Source of the DNA: Geotoga petraea
Lineage (GTDB): Bacteria > Thermotogota > Thermotogae > Petrotogales > Petrotogaceae
DNA length: 64,000 nt
Direction: 5' to 3'
Assembly: GCF_900102615.1 (NCBI RefSeq)
Contig: NZ_FMYV01000002.1
Location: 186,001 to 250,000, forward strand
A program made the position numbers and the translations under genes. Within the stretch, counting starts at the first letter, position 1. The number at the start of each line of letters is the position of its first letter. The notes beneath the pieces are model-generated. The model saw only the letters and a list, made by a program, of their open reading frames with translations. It searched no databases and had not been told where the DNA came from. Shown here in pieces: positions 43,505-51,822 of this stretch.

Positions 43505-44254
43505 ATGAGTGAGATAATATTAGGAATTATACAAGGTTTTACAGAATTTCTACCTGTTTCTTCCTCTGGACATTTAACGATTTTTTCAGAATTTATTAGT
43601 TTTGAACAAGATCCTTCATTTTTTGCTTTACTACATTTGGCTACATTTTTTGCCGTATTTATTTTTGTTTTTAAAGAAATAAAAGACATTTTAATTGGTA
43701 TTTTCAAGCTAGATTCCGAAATATTATCTTTAGTTTTTAAACTTATCGTTTCAACAGTTCCGGCAGTTCTTGCTGGTTTTCTTTTAGAAGACTTTTTTAA
43801 AAATATGTTTAATTCCGTGGATATGGTAGCTACATTCTTAATTATAACATCTATAATGATGTTTTTATCAGACTTTTTTAATAATAATCAAAAGGATATG
43901 AAAAATATTAGTTATAAAACTGCATTAATCATTGGTTTATTTCAAGCTTTTGCAATTCTACCTGGAATTTCACGAAGTGGAGCTACTTTATTTGCAGCTT
44001 TAATGTTAGGCATGACAAAAAAGTCCGCGGTTAAGTATTCATTTTTAATGAGTCTTCCAGTAACATTTGGAGCCGGGATTTTAGAAATTGGAAAGGTGGA
44101 TATGTCTTTAAATGTAATATTCGGTGCTATAGTGGCATTTTTATCTGGTTTAATAGGGTTAGTTTTGGTTAAAAAAAGTGTTATTAATGGAAAACTCAAA
44201 ATATTTTCATTATATACTCTTGTATTAGCAATATTTACATACATTTATTTTTAA
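43505..44254 (+). CDS. uppP: Undecaprenyl-diphosphatase
   Basis: UppP (BacA) dephosphorylates undecaprenyl diphosphate at the outer face of the cytoplasmic membrane so the lipid carrier can be reused for cell-wall synthesis. The signature GFTEFLPVSSSGH is at the N-terminus, and LPGISRSGATLFAALM carries the second catalytic region. The 249-residue protein has about eight membrane segments. AGGAGG precedes the ATG. It is followed 13 bases later by the DUF368 gene. Confidence 0.96.
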   Translation: MSEIILGIIQGFTEFLPVSSSGHLTIFSEFISFEQDPSFFALLHLATFFAVFIFVFKEIKDILIGIFKLDSEILSLVFKLIVSTVPAVLAGFLLEDFFKNMFNSVDMVATFLIITSIMMFLSDFFNNNQKDMKNISYKTALIIGLFQAFAILPGISRSGATLFAALMLGMTKKSAVKYSFLMSLPVTFGAGILEIGKVDMSLNVIFGAIVAFLSGLIGLVLVKKSVINGKLKIFSLYTLVLAIFTYIYF

Positions 44255-44267
44255 TAAGGGGGAAAAT

Positions 44268-45059
44268 ATGAATACTATAAAAAATTTTATACTTGGAATA
44301 TTGATGGGAATAGCCAATTTAGTTCCAGGAGTGAGTGCTGGAACAATAGCAATAATAAGTGGTAAGTATGATGACATTTTAACTTCTGCTTCTGAATTTT
44401 TATCCCTTAAATTTTCAAAGAAAATTTTATTGTTATTAGTGCCTTTATTTTTAGGTCTTATAATAGCAATATTTTCTTTCTCTAGTCTTATTATTTTATT
44501 ACTTGACAATTACGAATTGTATTTGATGAACATCTTTGTTGGACTTATATTAGGCGGGTTATTTTTAATCTTCAAGGAAATTGATATTAAAAACACAGCT
44601 AATTTAATCTCTTTTATATTATCTCTTGTTATATTCAGTTTAATATTCTTTTTCATGAATGGAAGTGCAGAAAATAATGTAAATTTTATAAATCTATTTT
44701 TTGGAGGTATAATTGGAGCTTCAGCTATGGTTTTACCGGGGATAAGTGGATCATCTATGCTTTTAATAATGGGAGTTTATGAGCCTATATTACAAGGTGT
44801 TTCAGATCTTGATTTTTCAATTTTATTACCCGTTGCAGCGGGAATAGTTTTTGGAATTATCTTCATAGTTAAACTACTTAGTTATTTGCTTAAAAATTAT
44901 TATCAAATTATTATGTCCATATTACTGGCTTTAACTCTAAGCGGTGGATTAAAAATTTTACCTTTAACAGACAATTATTTTAGCTATCTTTTTATAATAC
45001 TTGGTATAATATTTGGAATTCTCTTAGAAAATTTCTTTAAAATTAACAAGAGAGCTTAA
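44268..45059 (+). CDS. DUF368-family membrane protein, candidate undecaprenyl-phosphate translocase
   Basis: The 263-residue protein has about eight membrane segments and two internal repeats: MGIANLVPGVSAGTIAIISG at the start and GASAMVLPGISGSSMLLIMG in the middle, both with the VPG/LPG-(S)-G-S pattern of DUF368. Members of this family (PopT) are known to return undecaprenyl phosphate to the cytoplasmic face. Placement directly after uppP fits that role. A GGGGG site precedes the ATG. Confidence 0.88.
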   Translation: MNTIKNFILGILMGIANLVPGVSAGTIAIISGKYDDILTSASEFLSLKFSKKILLLLVPLFLGLIIAIFSFSSLIILLLDNYELYLMNIFVGLILGGLFLIFKEIDIKNTANLISFILSLVIFSLIFFFMNGSAENNVNFINLFFGGIIGASAMVLPGISGSSMLLIMGVYEPILQGVSDLDFSILLPVAAGIVFGIIFIVKLLSYLLKNYYQIIMSILLALTLSGGLKILPLTDNYFSYLFIILGIIFGILLENFFKINKRA

Positions 45060-45074
45060 TAAAGCTCTCTTGTT
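45045..45074. terminator. Bidirectional terminator
   Basis: AACAAGAGAGCTT (45045-45057) pairs exactly with AAGCTCTCTTGTT (45062-45074) around 4 bases. It overlaps the ends of the DUF368 gene and the converging HExxH gene. Confidence 0.9.
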
Positions 45075-45538
45075 TTTATATAATTAATTATCTCATAATA
45101 ATCCATTTTTCTATACTCACTATATCCCTCTTCATTTTTGAAATCATTTAAAAGGTATAAAATAACCCCTTCTTGCTCATAGCTGGTTAAATCAGTTTTC
45201 TCCGTTAAGTAATAATGTAATATTTCATGGTTAACTGTTTTTCTAACGTCTAATAGATTATCAAAATATTTGAAAGGCGTTATAATTATATACTTTTTTC
45301 CGTCGATTACTAATAATGCCCCATTATAATAACTGTATGGCAAATTGGTTAATTGCGTGAATTCATTTAAAGTTTTTGTTTCAATTACTTGCATACTTAT
45401 CTTTTTATATCCCAAGTCGTCAAGGATTTTCAATATTTTGCTTTCTTTATTTATAAATCTATCGGAAGAATAAACATCATAAGAAAAACCAAAAATAATT
45501 ATAATAAAATAGATTGAAATGAAAAATTTTTTCATCAT
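45056..45538 (-). CDS. Small secreted HExxH protein, putative metalloprotease
   Basis: The 160-residue protein begins with a signal peptide (about residues 1-24). The mature part contains VNHEILHYYLTEKTDLTSYEQEGVILY, in which HEILH is an HExxH zinc motif and the downstream Glu of EQEG could be the third ligand, as in gluzincins. The domain is too small for a standard peptidase family that I can name. Its ATG overlaps the stop of the alpha-2-macroglobulin gene (ATGA), so both should be made together. Confidence 0.68.
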   Translation of the reverse strand: MMKKFFISIYFIIIIFGFSYDVYSSDRFINKESKILKILDDLGYKKISMQVIETKTLNEFTQLTNLPYSYYNGALLVIDGKKYIIITPFKYFDNLLDVRKTVNHEILHYYLTEKTDLTSYEQEGVILYLLNDFKNEEGYSEYRKMDYYEIINYIKTRELY

Positions 45539-48500
45539 TCTACCTTTAAAATTGTTTTTGTATTTATTCCATAAGAATTTGGTAGGTACATGTTGTATCC
45601 AAAGTCTGGTTTTATATAATATTCTCCTGTTGAAAGTATTTTAAAATAGTAATCATAATCACCTGAGTTATAGTAATCATTGAAAAATGTGATTTTATTT
45701 TTTCTAAAATTATACGATGTGTATGAATAACTCCAATCAGAGTACCAATAATTGTAGTATTTACCAGAATCAGTTATCCTTTTTTCTTGATAATTTTCTA
45801 ATAACTGAGAATTAGATGGTATATAGCTTTCAATTGTTAAGTAGTTTTTTATGTTAGAATCGATTTTTATTTCTGATTTTAAAATATCTCCAGATTTTAC
45901 TTTTATCTTTTCTTTATTGTAATTAATTTTGTAAATTCCTTCTATATCTGTCCAGCTATTGTTCCCAGAAAATTTTAAACCACCATAAAAAGTTATTTCA
46001 CCATTTTTATCCTCTTTTATCTTTTTCGATACCATAGGAACTCTTTCATATAAAGTAAGGTCTTCTTCATTAAATATAAAGGTCTTATCTCCAAAAAGGT
46101 ACAATTCTTCGTTTAAAGTATCCAAACTAAAAATATCATCACTTAACTCAATATCATATTGGTTAAATTTTAAATATTTTTCCCCATCTTTTTTGAACAA
46201 ATAAGTAAAATTACCTTTATGATAAGTCATAGACAAGACATTAAGATCATTTTTGTATAACAAGCCACTCTCATATTTAAAAAGGTTATTTTTTGTATCA
46301 ATCACATAAATTTCATCCTTATGAATCATAACTTCTTTTGCATTTTCTATTTTTTCCCCGAAAACGTATAGCGTTAAATCTTTATAGGTATAGTATATAT
46401 TATCACTGTATTTAAAATCCTCATCTTTTAGATAAATGTACTCATGGTCTGTTTTTTTCAAAATGGTGTCTTTAGATATATATTTAATATTTTCGACGTT
46501 AAAATCTTTAGAAATATCAATAAAATAGTCTACTATGTAAACATCATGACCCTTATATAACTTAGTACTAAACTTTTTATAAAAATTTTTGTTGATAACC
46601 ATATTTGATAAGTTTTCCTCAATCTTTTCATTTGAAAATATCTCAATTAAACCTTTATTTCTAATAACAGAACTTTTTGTGACTTCATGGAAATCAGACT
46701 CATTGTCTGATAAACTGAGATAGTTCTTTGCTTCTAAAATGGCTCTTAAAGCTATAGCAGTATCTTTTGTAGAATACCAATAATATCCTGATCTAAGATT
46801 AACAATAGTGTTCATTAACTTTATAATTGATTCATCCTTATACCCATTTTTAATCATACTTAAAAGTAAATAAGAGTTTAATTCTAAATCTGTATTATAA
46901 TAATTGTTAAATTCAAAAGCTATCATATCTTTATTCTCTTCTATTTTTTCCAAAAGTAATTCAAAAGCATTTTTATCATAAAGTGACATGAATAACAAAT
47001 CTATTTTTTCTACCTTATTAAGAGGTAAGTTAATAGCTGAATCATATAAATTCAAAACATAATTTTGATAACCGGATATTGTATTCGAACTCAAATAATT
47101 CAAACCATTATTAACAACTTGTTGACTAACTTGATAACCATATTGTTGGATAATATGAAAAGCTTCTAAAACATACGTTGTCATTAAAAGATTTGATTTT
47201 TCTGAGTTCATCCACCATCCCCAGCCTCCATCAGATCTTTGATATTTGTATAAAATTTGAAGTGATGAAGTAACTTTTTTATCTATGTCATCTATCTCAT
47301 AGCCATTTTTATCTGCTACTAAAAGAGGTATTAATGTTGAAACTGTTTGTTCAGTACATCTATATTCATATTCATCTAAAAATTTTATATTGTCTTTAAT
47401 TATGTTTTCAACTGAAAATTTTCTCCAACTATCACCTTTTTTTACTTTTACTTCTTGCATATCAGAATCAATAATCTTTACAAAATTTTGATTTATATCA
47501 TTGGCATATACATCAATAGGTAGTTTTACTATATCATCCTCAAAATCAAATATTAGATTATCCTTACCAACTGCTATAGCCTTGAGATCAAACGACACTA
47601 TTTTTGTTTCATTTGGATCTAATTGAATTTCTCCTTCAGACTTATTTATAGAAACAGATTTTTCTTGATTGTATATTTTGTAAGAAATATTCTTGGTTTT
47701 GGTAGAATTGTTTGTAACCGATAATTTCAAAGTCATTGTATCGTTTAAAGAAATGTTTTCTGGAATATACGGAGTAACATAAAACTCCTTTTTAGAAGTA
47801 TAATTAATCTTTTTGTCCTCTATTTTTTCGGAATTTATACCTAATACATTTACTCTCCACCTTGTTAAACTATCTGGATTTTTGAATTTAATTTCTTTTT
47901 CTCCATCAACTTCTATAAAAGGTATCCACAAAGCATTCTCTGGGAAGTATTCTCTAACATTTTCATTCGCTCTTGATCCCTTGTAAGAAGCAAAAACATG
48001 AGAATCCTCCGTAGACAATTCAGATAGCCTCCTAACGTAAAAGTATTCTTCTCTTCCTGATAACAAGATATTCGAAGAATATAGCTCTGGATAAAGAGAA
48101 TCTTTCATATCGTAATTATCTTCATACACATCGTATAAAGCGTCGTCTACAACAGAAATATTGTAAATACTTTTTTCAGGAGATTTTATTTTTATAGTTA
48201 CTTCTTCTCCTGGTTTATATACATCTTTTTCAATTGATAAATCAAAATTATAATTTATGTTCTCTTTTGTCATAATGGCTTTAGAACTTTTATAAACATT
48301 GCCTTGATAAATTCCAATAACCTCTACAAATACATTTCTTTCTAAAATCTTTTCAGGTAGCTCAAATTCATATTTATTTTTATCTTTTTTTAATTCTTTT
48401 TTTTCATATACATTTAAACCAGATAAGTAAATATATCCCGTCATATCTTTCGGCTTATTAATATTCACTTCATAAGTTTTAGAATTTATTTTATTTGTTT

Positions 48501-50034
48501 CTATAGATAGCTCTACTTGATCTTCATTAGGAGATATATTTAGATAAAAGCTTTTAATAGTGTCTTTATAAGAAAATTCTATTGTATAAAATCCATTGGA
48601 TAGATTCTCAATAGAAAAATCACCCAGTCCGTTTTGTACCTCTATAGATTCTTTTTGAATTATTTTTTCATTATACTGTTCGTTTTCATATACGTCTTTT
48701 TTAATAGTGAGGTCTACAAAACCAGAAATTGTATTTCCCTCTCTATCTTTCAAAGAAAGTCTATAACCATTGTTGAGTTTTAAATAAAAATCTTCTTTGC
48801 CTAAAATTTCAATATTGTATTTACCTTTGAGAACTTCAACATAATCTCTCTTTTCCATTTGCTTTTGTGATTGGTCAATCGAAATTATTTCAAGAGTGTA
48901 ATATCCATCTTCTTTAATATCAACACCTATTGGGATATTTAATACTCCATTTTCATTAGTGAATGATTTTCCATCATAAACAAGTCTATCTCTATTCATT
49001 GGATAACGTCCATAATAAACATAATATTTAATTTCTGCATTAGAAACAGGATTTCCATCATAATAATTCAGCTCAATTTCATAATCAATTGTATCCTTGT
49101 TGTAGTAAACATCATCTCTATTTATCTCAATTTCATAAGTTGGTTTCTCATAATTTTCCACAATAAAACCTGTATTTTTAACTTCTTCATTTGTTTTTAT
49201 TGTGACAGAATAATATCCAAAAGGTGCACTTTCTGAAATATAATAACTATCTGTATAAATTCCTAAATTATTTGTGGTTATTTCTTTTTCTACAAGTTTG
49301 TTCCCCGCTGGATCAGAGATGAAATAGCTCATTTTTTCATTTGGTTTTAACACATAATAATTTTCATTTCTGACGAAAGAATATATATTGAATTTAACTT
49401 CTTGATCGTTTTTGTAAATAGGTTTATCTTTTAAAAATTCAATGGGATTATTAGGATAATTATTTCTATAATAATAGAAATTTTTAAAAGCTATCCCTTT
49501 CTTACTTTTGACATAAATTTCACTTATATTTTCTATTTCATAATTTAAAACCTTTTTATCGTTTAAAATAGTAGTTTTTCCATTTTCAGTTTTAATGTAT
49601 ATATCTGAATTAACTTGATTTCCATTTTTGTCTCTCATATCAAGAAACAAATTCTTGCCGTCATAAAAAGCTATAAAATTAAGATCAGAAACCAAAAATG
49701 AATCAGAAGATATTATCTCGTTATTTTTAATGAATTCAACAAAGTACAATCCTATTTCATTTACAGTAAATTTCTCGTCTATGTTCCCTTCACTATTTGC
49801 ATTTAATATCTTGGTTTTGTATACTTTTCTTTCTTGATTTTCAACTTCTCTATTCATAATAACGTTTATATCATTTTCTATATTATAGACTTTCATAAAG
49901 ACCTGTTTTTCGTTGTATCCTTTAATAAAAATTGGATCACCAGAATTCAAGACGTTTTCACCTTGTAAATAAACGTAAGAAAATCCTAAACTAATAATTA
50001 TAAGAAAAATATTAACTAACAAGATTTTTTTCAT
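45535..50034 (-). CDS. Secreted alpha-2-macroglobulin with thioester motif
   Basis: The 1499-residue protein resembles bacterial alpha-2-macroglobulins, which trap proteases through a bait region and a reactive thioester. A signal peptide lacking a lipobox Cys comes first, then macroglobulin-type beta domains. Next are the A2M segment (WIPFIEVDGEKEIKFKNPD, SLTRWRVNVLG) and the thioester motif CTEQ at about residue 893, followed by the helical TED (SDGGWGWWMNSE). After the TED, roughly residues 1190-1370 look like repeated short strands resembling a propeller. ATG 50034 is 9 bases after GGGAG. No pbpC is adjacent. Confidence 0.88.
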   Translation of the reverse strand: MKKILLVNIFLIIISLGFSYVYLQGENVLNSGDPIFIKGYNEKQVFMKVYNIENDINVIMNREVENQERKVYKTKILNANSEGNIDEKFTVNEIGLYFVEFIKNNEIISSDSFLVSDLNFIAFYDGKNLFLDMRDKNGNQVNSDIYIKTENGKTTILNDKKVLNYEIENISEIYVKSKKGIAFKNFYYYRNNYPNNPIEFLKDKPIYKNDQEVKFNIYSFVRNENYYVLKPNEKMSYFISDPAGNKLVEKEITTNNLGIYTDSYYISESAPFGYYSVTIKTNEEVKNTGFIVENYEKPTYEIEINRDDVYYNKDTIDYEIELNYYDGNPVSNAEIKYYVYYGRYPMNRDRLVYDGKSFTNENGVLNIPIGVDIKEDGYYTLEIISIDQSQKQMEKRDYVEVLKGKYNIEILGKEDFYLKLNNGYRLSLKDREGNTISGFVDLTIKKDVYENEQYNEKIIQKESIEVQNGLGDFSIENLSNGFYTIEFSYKDTIKSFYLNISPNEDQVELSIETNKINSKTYEVNINKPKDMTGYIYLSGLNVYEKKELKKDKNKYEFELPEKILERNVFVEVIGIYQGNVYKSSKAIMTKENINYNFDLSIEKDVYKPGEEVTIKIKSPEKSIYNISVVDDALYDVYEDNYDMKDSLYPELYSSNILLSGREEYFYVRRLSELSTEDSHVFASYKGSRANENVREYFPENALWIPFIEVDGEKEIKFKNPDSLTRWRVNVLGINSEKIEDKKINYTSKKEFYVTPYIPENISLNDTMTLKLSVTNNSTKTKNISYKIYNQEKSVSINKSEGEIQLDPNETKIVSFDLKAIAVGKDNLIFDFEDDIVKLPIDVYANDINQNFVKIIDSDMQEVKVKKGDSWRKFSVENIIKDNIKFLDEYEYRCTEQTVSTLIPLLVADKNGYEIDDIDKKVTSSLQILYKYQRSDGGWGWWMNSEKSNLLMTTYVLEAFHIIQQYGYQVSQQVVNNGLNYLSSNTISGYQNYVLNLYDSAINLPLNKVEKIDLLFMSLYDKNAFELLLEKIEENKDMIAFEFNNYYNTDLELNSYLLLSMIKNGYKDESIIKLMNTIVNLRSGYYWYSTKDTAIALRAILEAKNYLSLSDNESDFHEVTKSSVIRNKGLIEIFSNEKIEENLSNMVINKNFYKKFSTKLYKGHDVYIVDYFIDISKDFNVENIKYISKDTILKKTDHEYIYLKDEDFKYSDNIYYTYKDLTLYVFGEKIENAKEVMIHKDEIYVIDTKNNLFKYESGLLYKNDLNVLSMTYHKGNFTYLFKKDGEKYLKFNQYDIELSDDIFSLDTLNEELYLFGDKTFIFNEEDLTLYERVPMVSKKIKEDKNGEITFYGGLKFSGNNSWTDIEGIYKINYNKEKIKVKSGDILKSEIKIDSNIKNYLTIESYIPSNSQLLENYQEKRITDSGKYYNYWYSDWSYSYTSYNFRKNKITFFNDYYNSGDYDYYFKILSTGEYYIKPDFGYNMYLPNSYGINTKTILKVE

Positions 50035-50048
50035 ATTTCCCATCTCCC

Positions 50049-51050
50049 TTATATAATAAATATCTTTTCTCTTTCTATAAATCTATTCAAATAATTTATC
50101 AAAGAATTTATTGCAGTTTCTTTTTCTTTTAATGGATATGTAGCTATGGAATCTATGACCTCAAAATTATTAAAAATTATTGGCGAATTAGAATGCTTTT
50201 TTAAATTTTTTAAATATACATTTGGAATTCTAAAAAAACCTATGCTTAAGTCTCTTATAAATTCATGATTTAAAAAATTAAAGATTTTATCGATTAGTAG
50301 TTTATACTCTTTTAAAAAATCACCTTCAATTATTATAGGATCAATAGATAATCTAACTTTAATTCCCATATCTTGAACCTTCTTTATTGAAACCAGCCTT
50401 TCATCTAAATTAGCTGTTTTCTTTTCATATTTTTCTATAAACTTTTGTGGGTTTAATGTCCAGGCAGGTATAACATTATCAATATTTTTATTTGAAAGAA
50501 CATTATGAAAGATATTTGATTTTGTTCTAATTTCCATCTTAATATTACTTAATTCATTTATTTTGTTAATCCATTCACCTATAAAAGGATATATATTTTC
50601 AAAAATTGGTATATCTGTATCATATCCATAACTCAAATAAATATTCTTGTAAGATTTTGATATTTTTTCTATTTCATAGAAAAATTCTTCTATATTTACA
50701 AAAACCACTATATTACTTGATGGATACATACCACCTAAATAACAGTATTTACAGTCAAAAAGACAGTTAATTATATTGTTAGCATAAAAAAAAGCAGAAT
50801 TGTTGAAATCGTGACACATTTTACTTCCTTGATAGATAAAATTATCTTTTTTTTCAGCAATTATGATTTTTTGAGATTGTTTTTGAATTGAAAAATTTTG
50901 ATCGAACCCAGAAAACACTTCCTTGTAATCATCAATATAAATTACTTTAGAATCTTTAAACTTAGATAAAATATTTTTTGTAATGTAATTATTAGCGACT
51001 TGTTTTTCCACATAAATATGCGAAAAACTACGATTTAATAATTTGCTCAA
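50049..51050 (-). CDS. Spore photoproduct lyase-like radical SAM protein
   Basis: The 333-residue protein contains a CX3CX2C cluster motif (C96, C100, C103: INCLFDCKYCYLGGMYPSS) and the VFVN/LSYGYDTD strands of the spore photoproduct lyase family. No Cys follows C103, so the H-donor corresponding to Cys141 of Bacillus SplB is missing; Tyr occupies the region. A thymine-dimer repair role is therefore doubtful. It starts with TTG, overlapping the preceding gene by 23 bases, with AAAGGA upstream. The organism is not a known spore former. Confidence 0.8.
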   Translation of the reverse strand: MSKLLNRSFSHIYVEKQVANNYITKNILSKFKDSKVIYIDDYKEVFSGFDQNFSIQKQSQKIIIAEKKDNFIYQGSKMCHDFNNSAFFYANNIINCLFDCKYCYLGGMYPSSNIVVFVNIEEFFYEIEKISKSYKNIYLSYGYDTDIPIFENIYPFIGEWINKINELSNIKMEIRTKSNIFHNVLSNKNIDNVIPAWTLNPQKFIEKYEKKTANLDERLVSIKKVQDMGIKVRLSIDPIIIEGDFLKEYKLLIDKIFNFLNHEFIRDLSIGFFRIPNVYLKNLKKHSNSPIIFNNFEVIDSIATYPLKEKETAINSLINYLNRFIEREKIFII

Positions 51051-51813
51051 AATAACAATTCCTTTCTCTCTTATTATTAAATTCTTTTTTAATTATTTCA
51101 TCCAATAAGTTGTTTATTTCTTTTCCATCTAATAAAAATTGGTATAATTTTTTAATAATTAGATCTTTTTGAACTTTGGTGAAATTACTTTTAATCATAG
51201 AGCTTTTTATGTATTTGAGTTCTTTTATTTTATAAATTTTCTCCTGCTCATCGCTTATATTATATAACTTTTCAAATGTTTTATCTAATCCATCATTTAA
51301 ATCTATATTTTTTAAATCAAAATTGTTTTTACCATTATCACTGATTTTTTTTATCATAAAAATGTTTTGTCTATCAAAAAACTTTCTTGATATTTGATAA
51401 AAGGCATAGCCTTCCATATCGTACAACATATTCTTTTCCATTTCATTATTTTCAACAGGTTTTGGCATTGTTACTAAACTTCTTTCTTGTAATCCCAAAT
51501 CGTAAGTCAAGTCAAAGTACATATTTTTATTTAAGCAAAAGTCCTTTACTGTATTAATCCTAAAAATATTGTTTACATATTTTATTTCTTTTGTAGCAGC
51601 AAATCCATAATTTAATATTAGGTCATTTTTTTGAGGCTCAAATAATCTACAGATATAAGAAATGGAGGAGCTTACATTGTAAGCTCCTATGCCTGATATT
51701 ATTAATTTAATTTTTGTATTCTCATAAATATCAAAAAAATAGTCTTTTATCTTTACTAAATTTTCTTTTATAAATCTTTTTTCTTGTTTAGAAGATACTA
51801 CAACATAAATCAT
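51028..51813 (-). CDS. Nucleoside phosphorylase/nucleosidase-like protein
   Basis: The 261-residue protein resembles the PNP/MTA-SAH nucleosidase superfamily. LIISGIGAYNVSSSISYI and LNYGFAATKE match the phosphate- or ribose-side strands, and YDMEGYAFYQISRKF carries the DMEG(A) motif that binds the ribose, followed by KKISDNGKNN. The C-terminal ~80 residues are a helical addition. It is translationally coupled to the radical SAM gene. Cleavage of 5'-deoxyadenosine, a radical SAM by-product, is an attractive but unproven guess. Confidence 0.75.
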   Translation of the reverse strand: MIYVVVSSKQEKRFIKENLVKIKDYFFDIYENTKIKLIISGIGAYNVSSSISYICRLFEPQKNDLILNYGFAATKEIKYVNNIFRINTVKDFCLNKNMYFDLTYDLGLQERSLVTMPKPVENNEMEKNMLYDMEGYAFYQISRKFFDRQNIFMIKKISDNGKNNFDLKNIDLNDGLDKTFEKLYNISDEQEKIYKIKELKYIKSSMIKSNFTKVQKDLIIKKLYQFLLDGKEINNLLDEIIKKEFNNKRERNCYFEQIIKS

Positions 51814-51822
51814 GGTAACTCC

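Noticed and set aside
50049-51050. Taking the SPL-like gene, together with YaaR/RicT homologues, as evidence of sporulation
   Set aside because: The H-donor Cys is absent, no other sporulation genes are visible, and YaaR and RicT occur widely in non-spore-formers.
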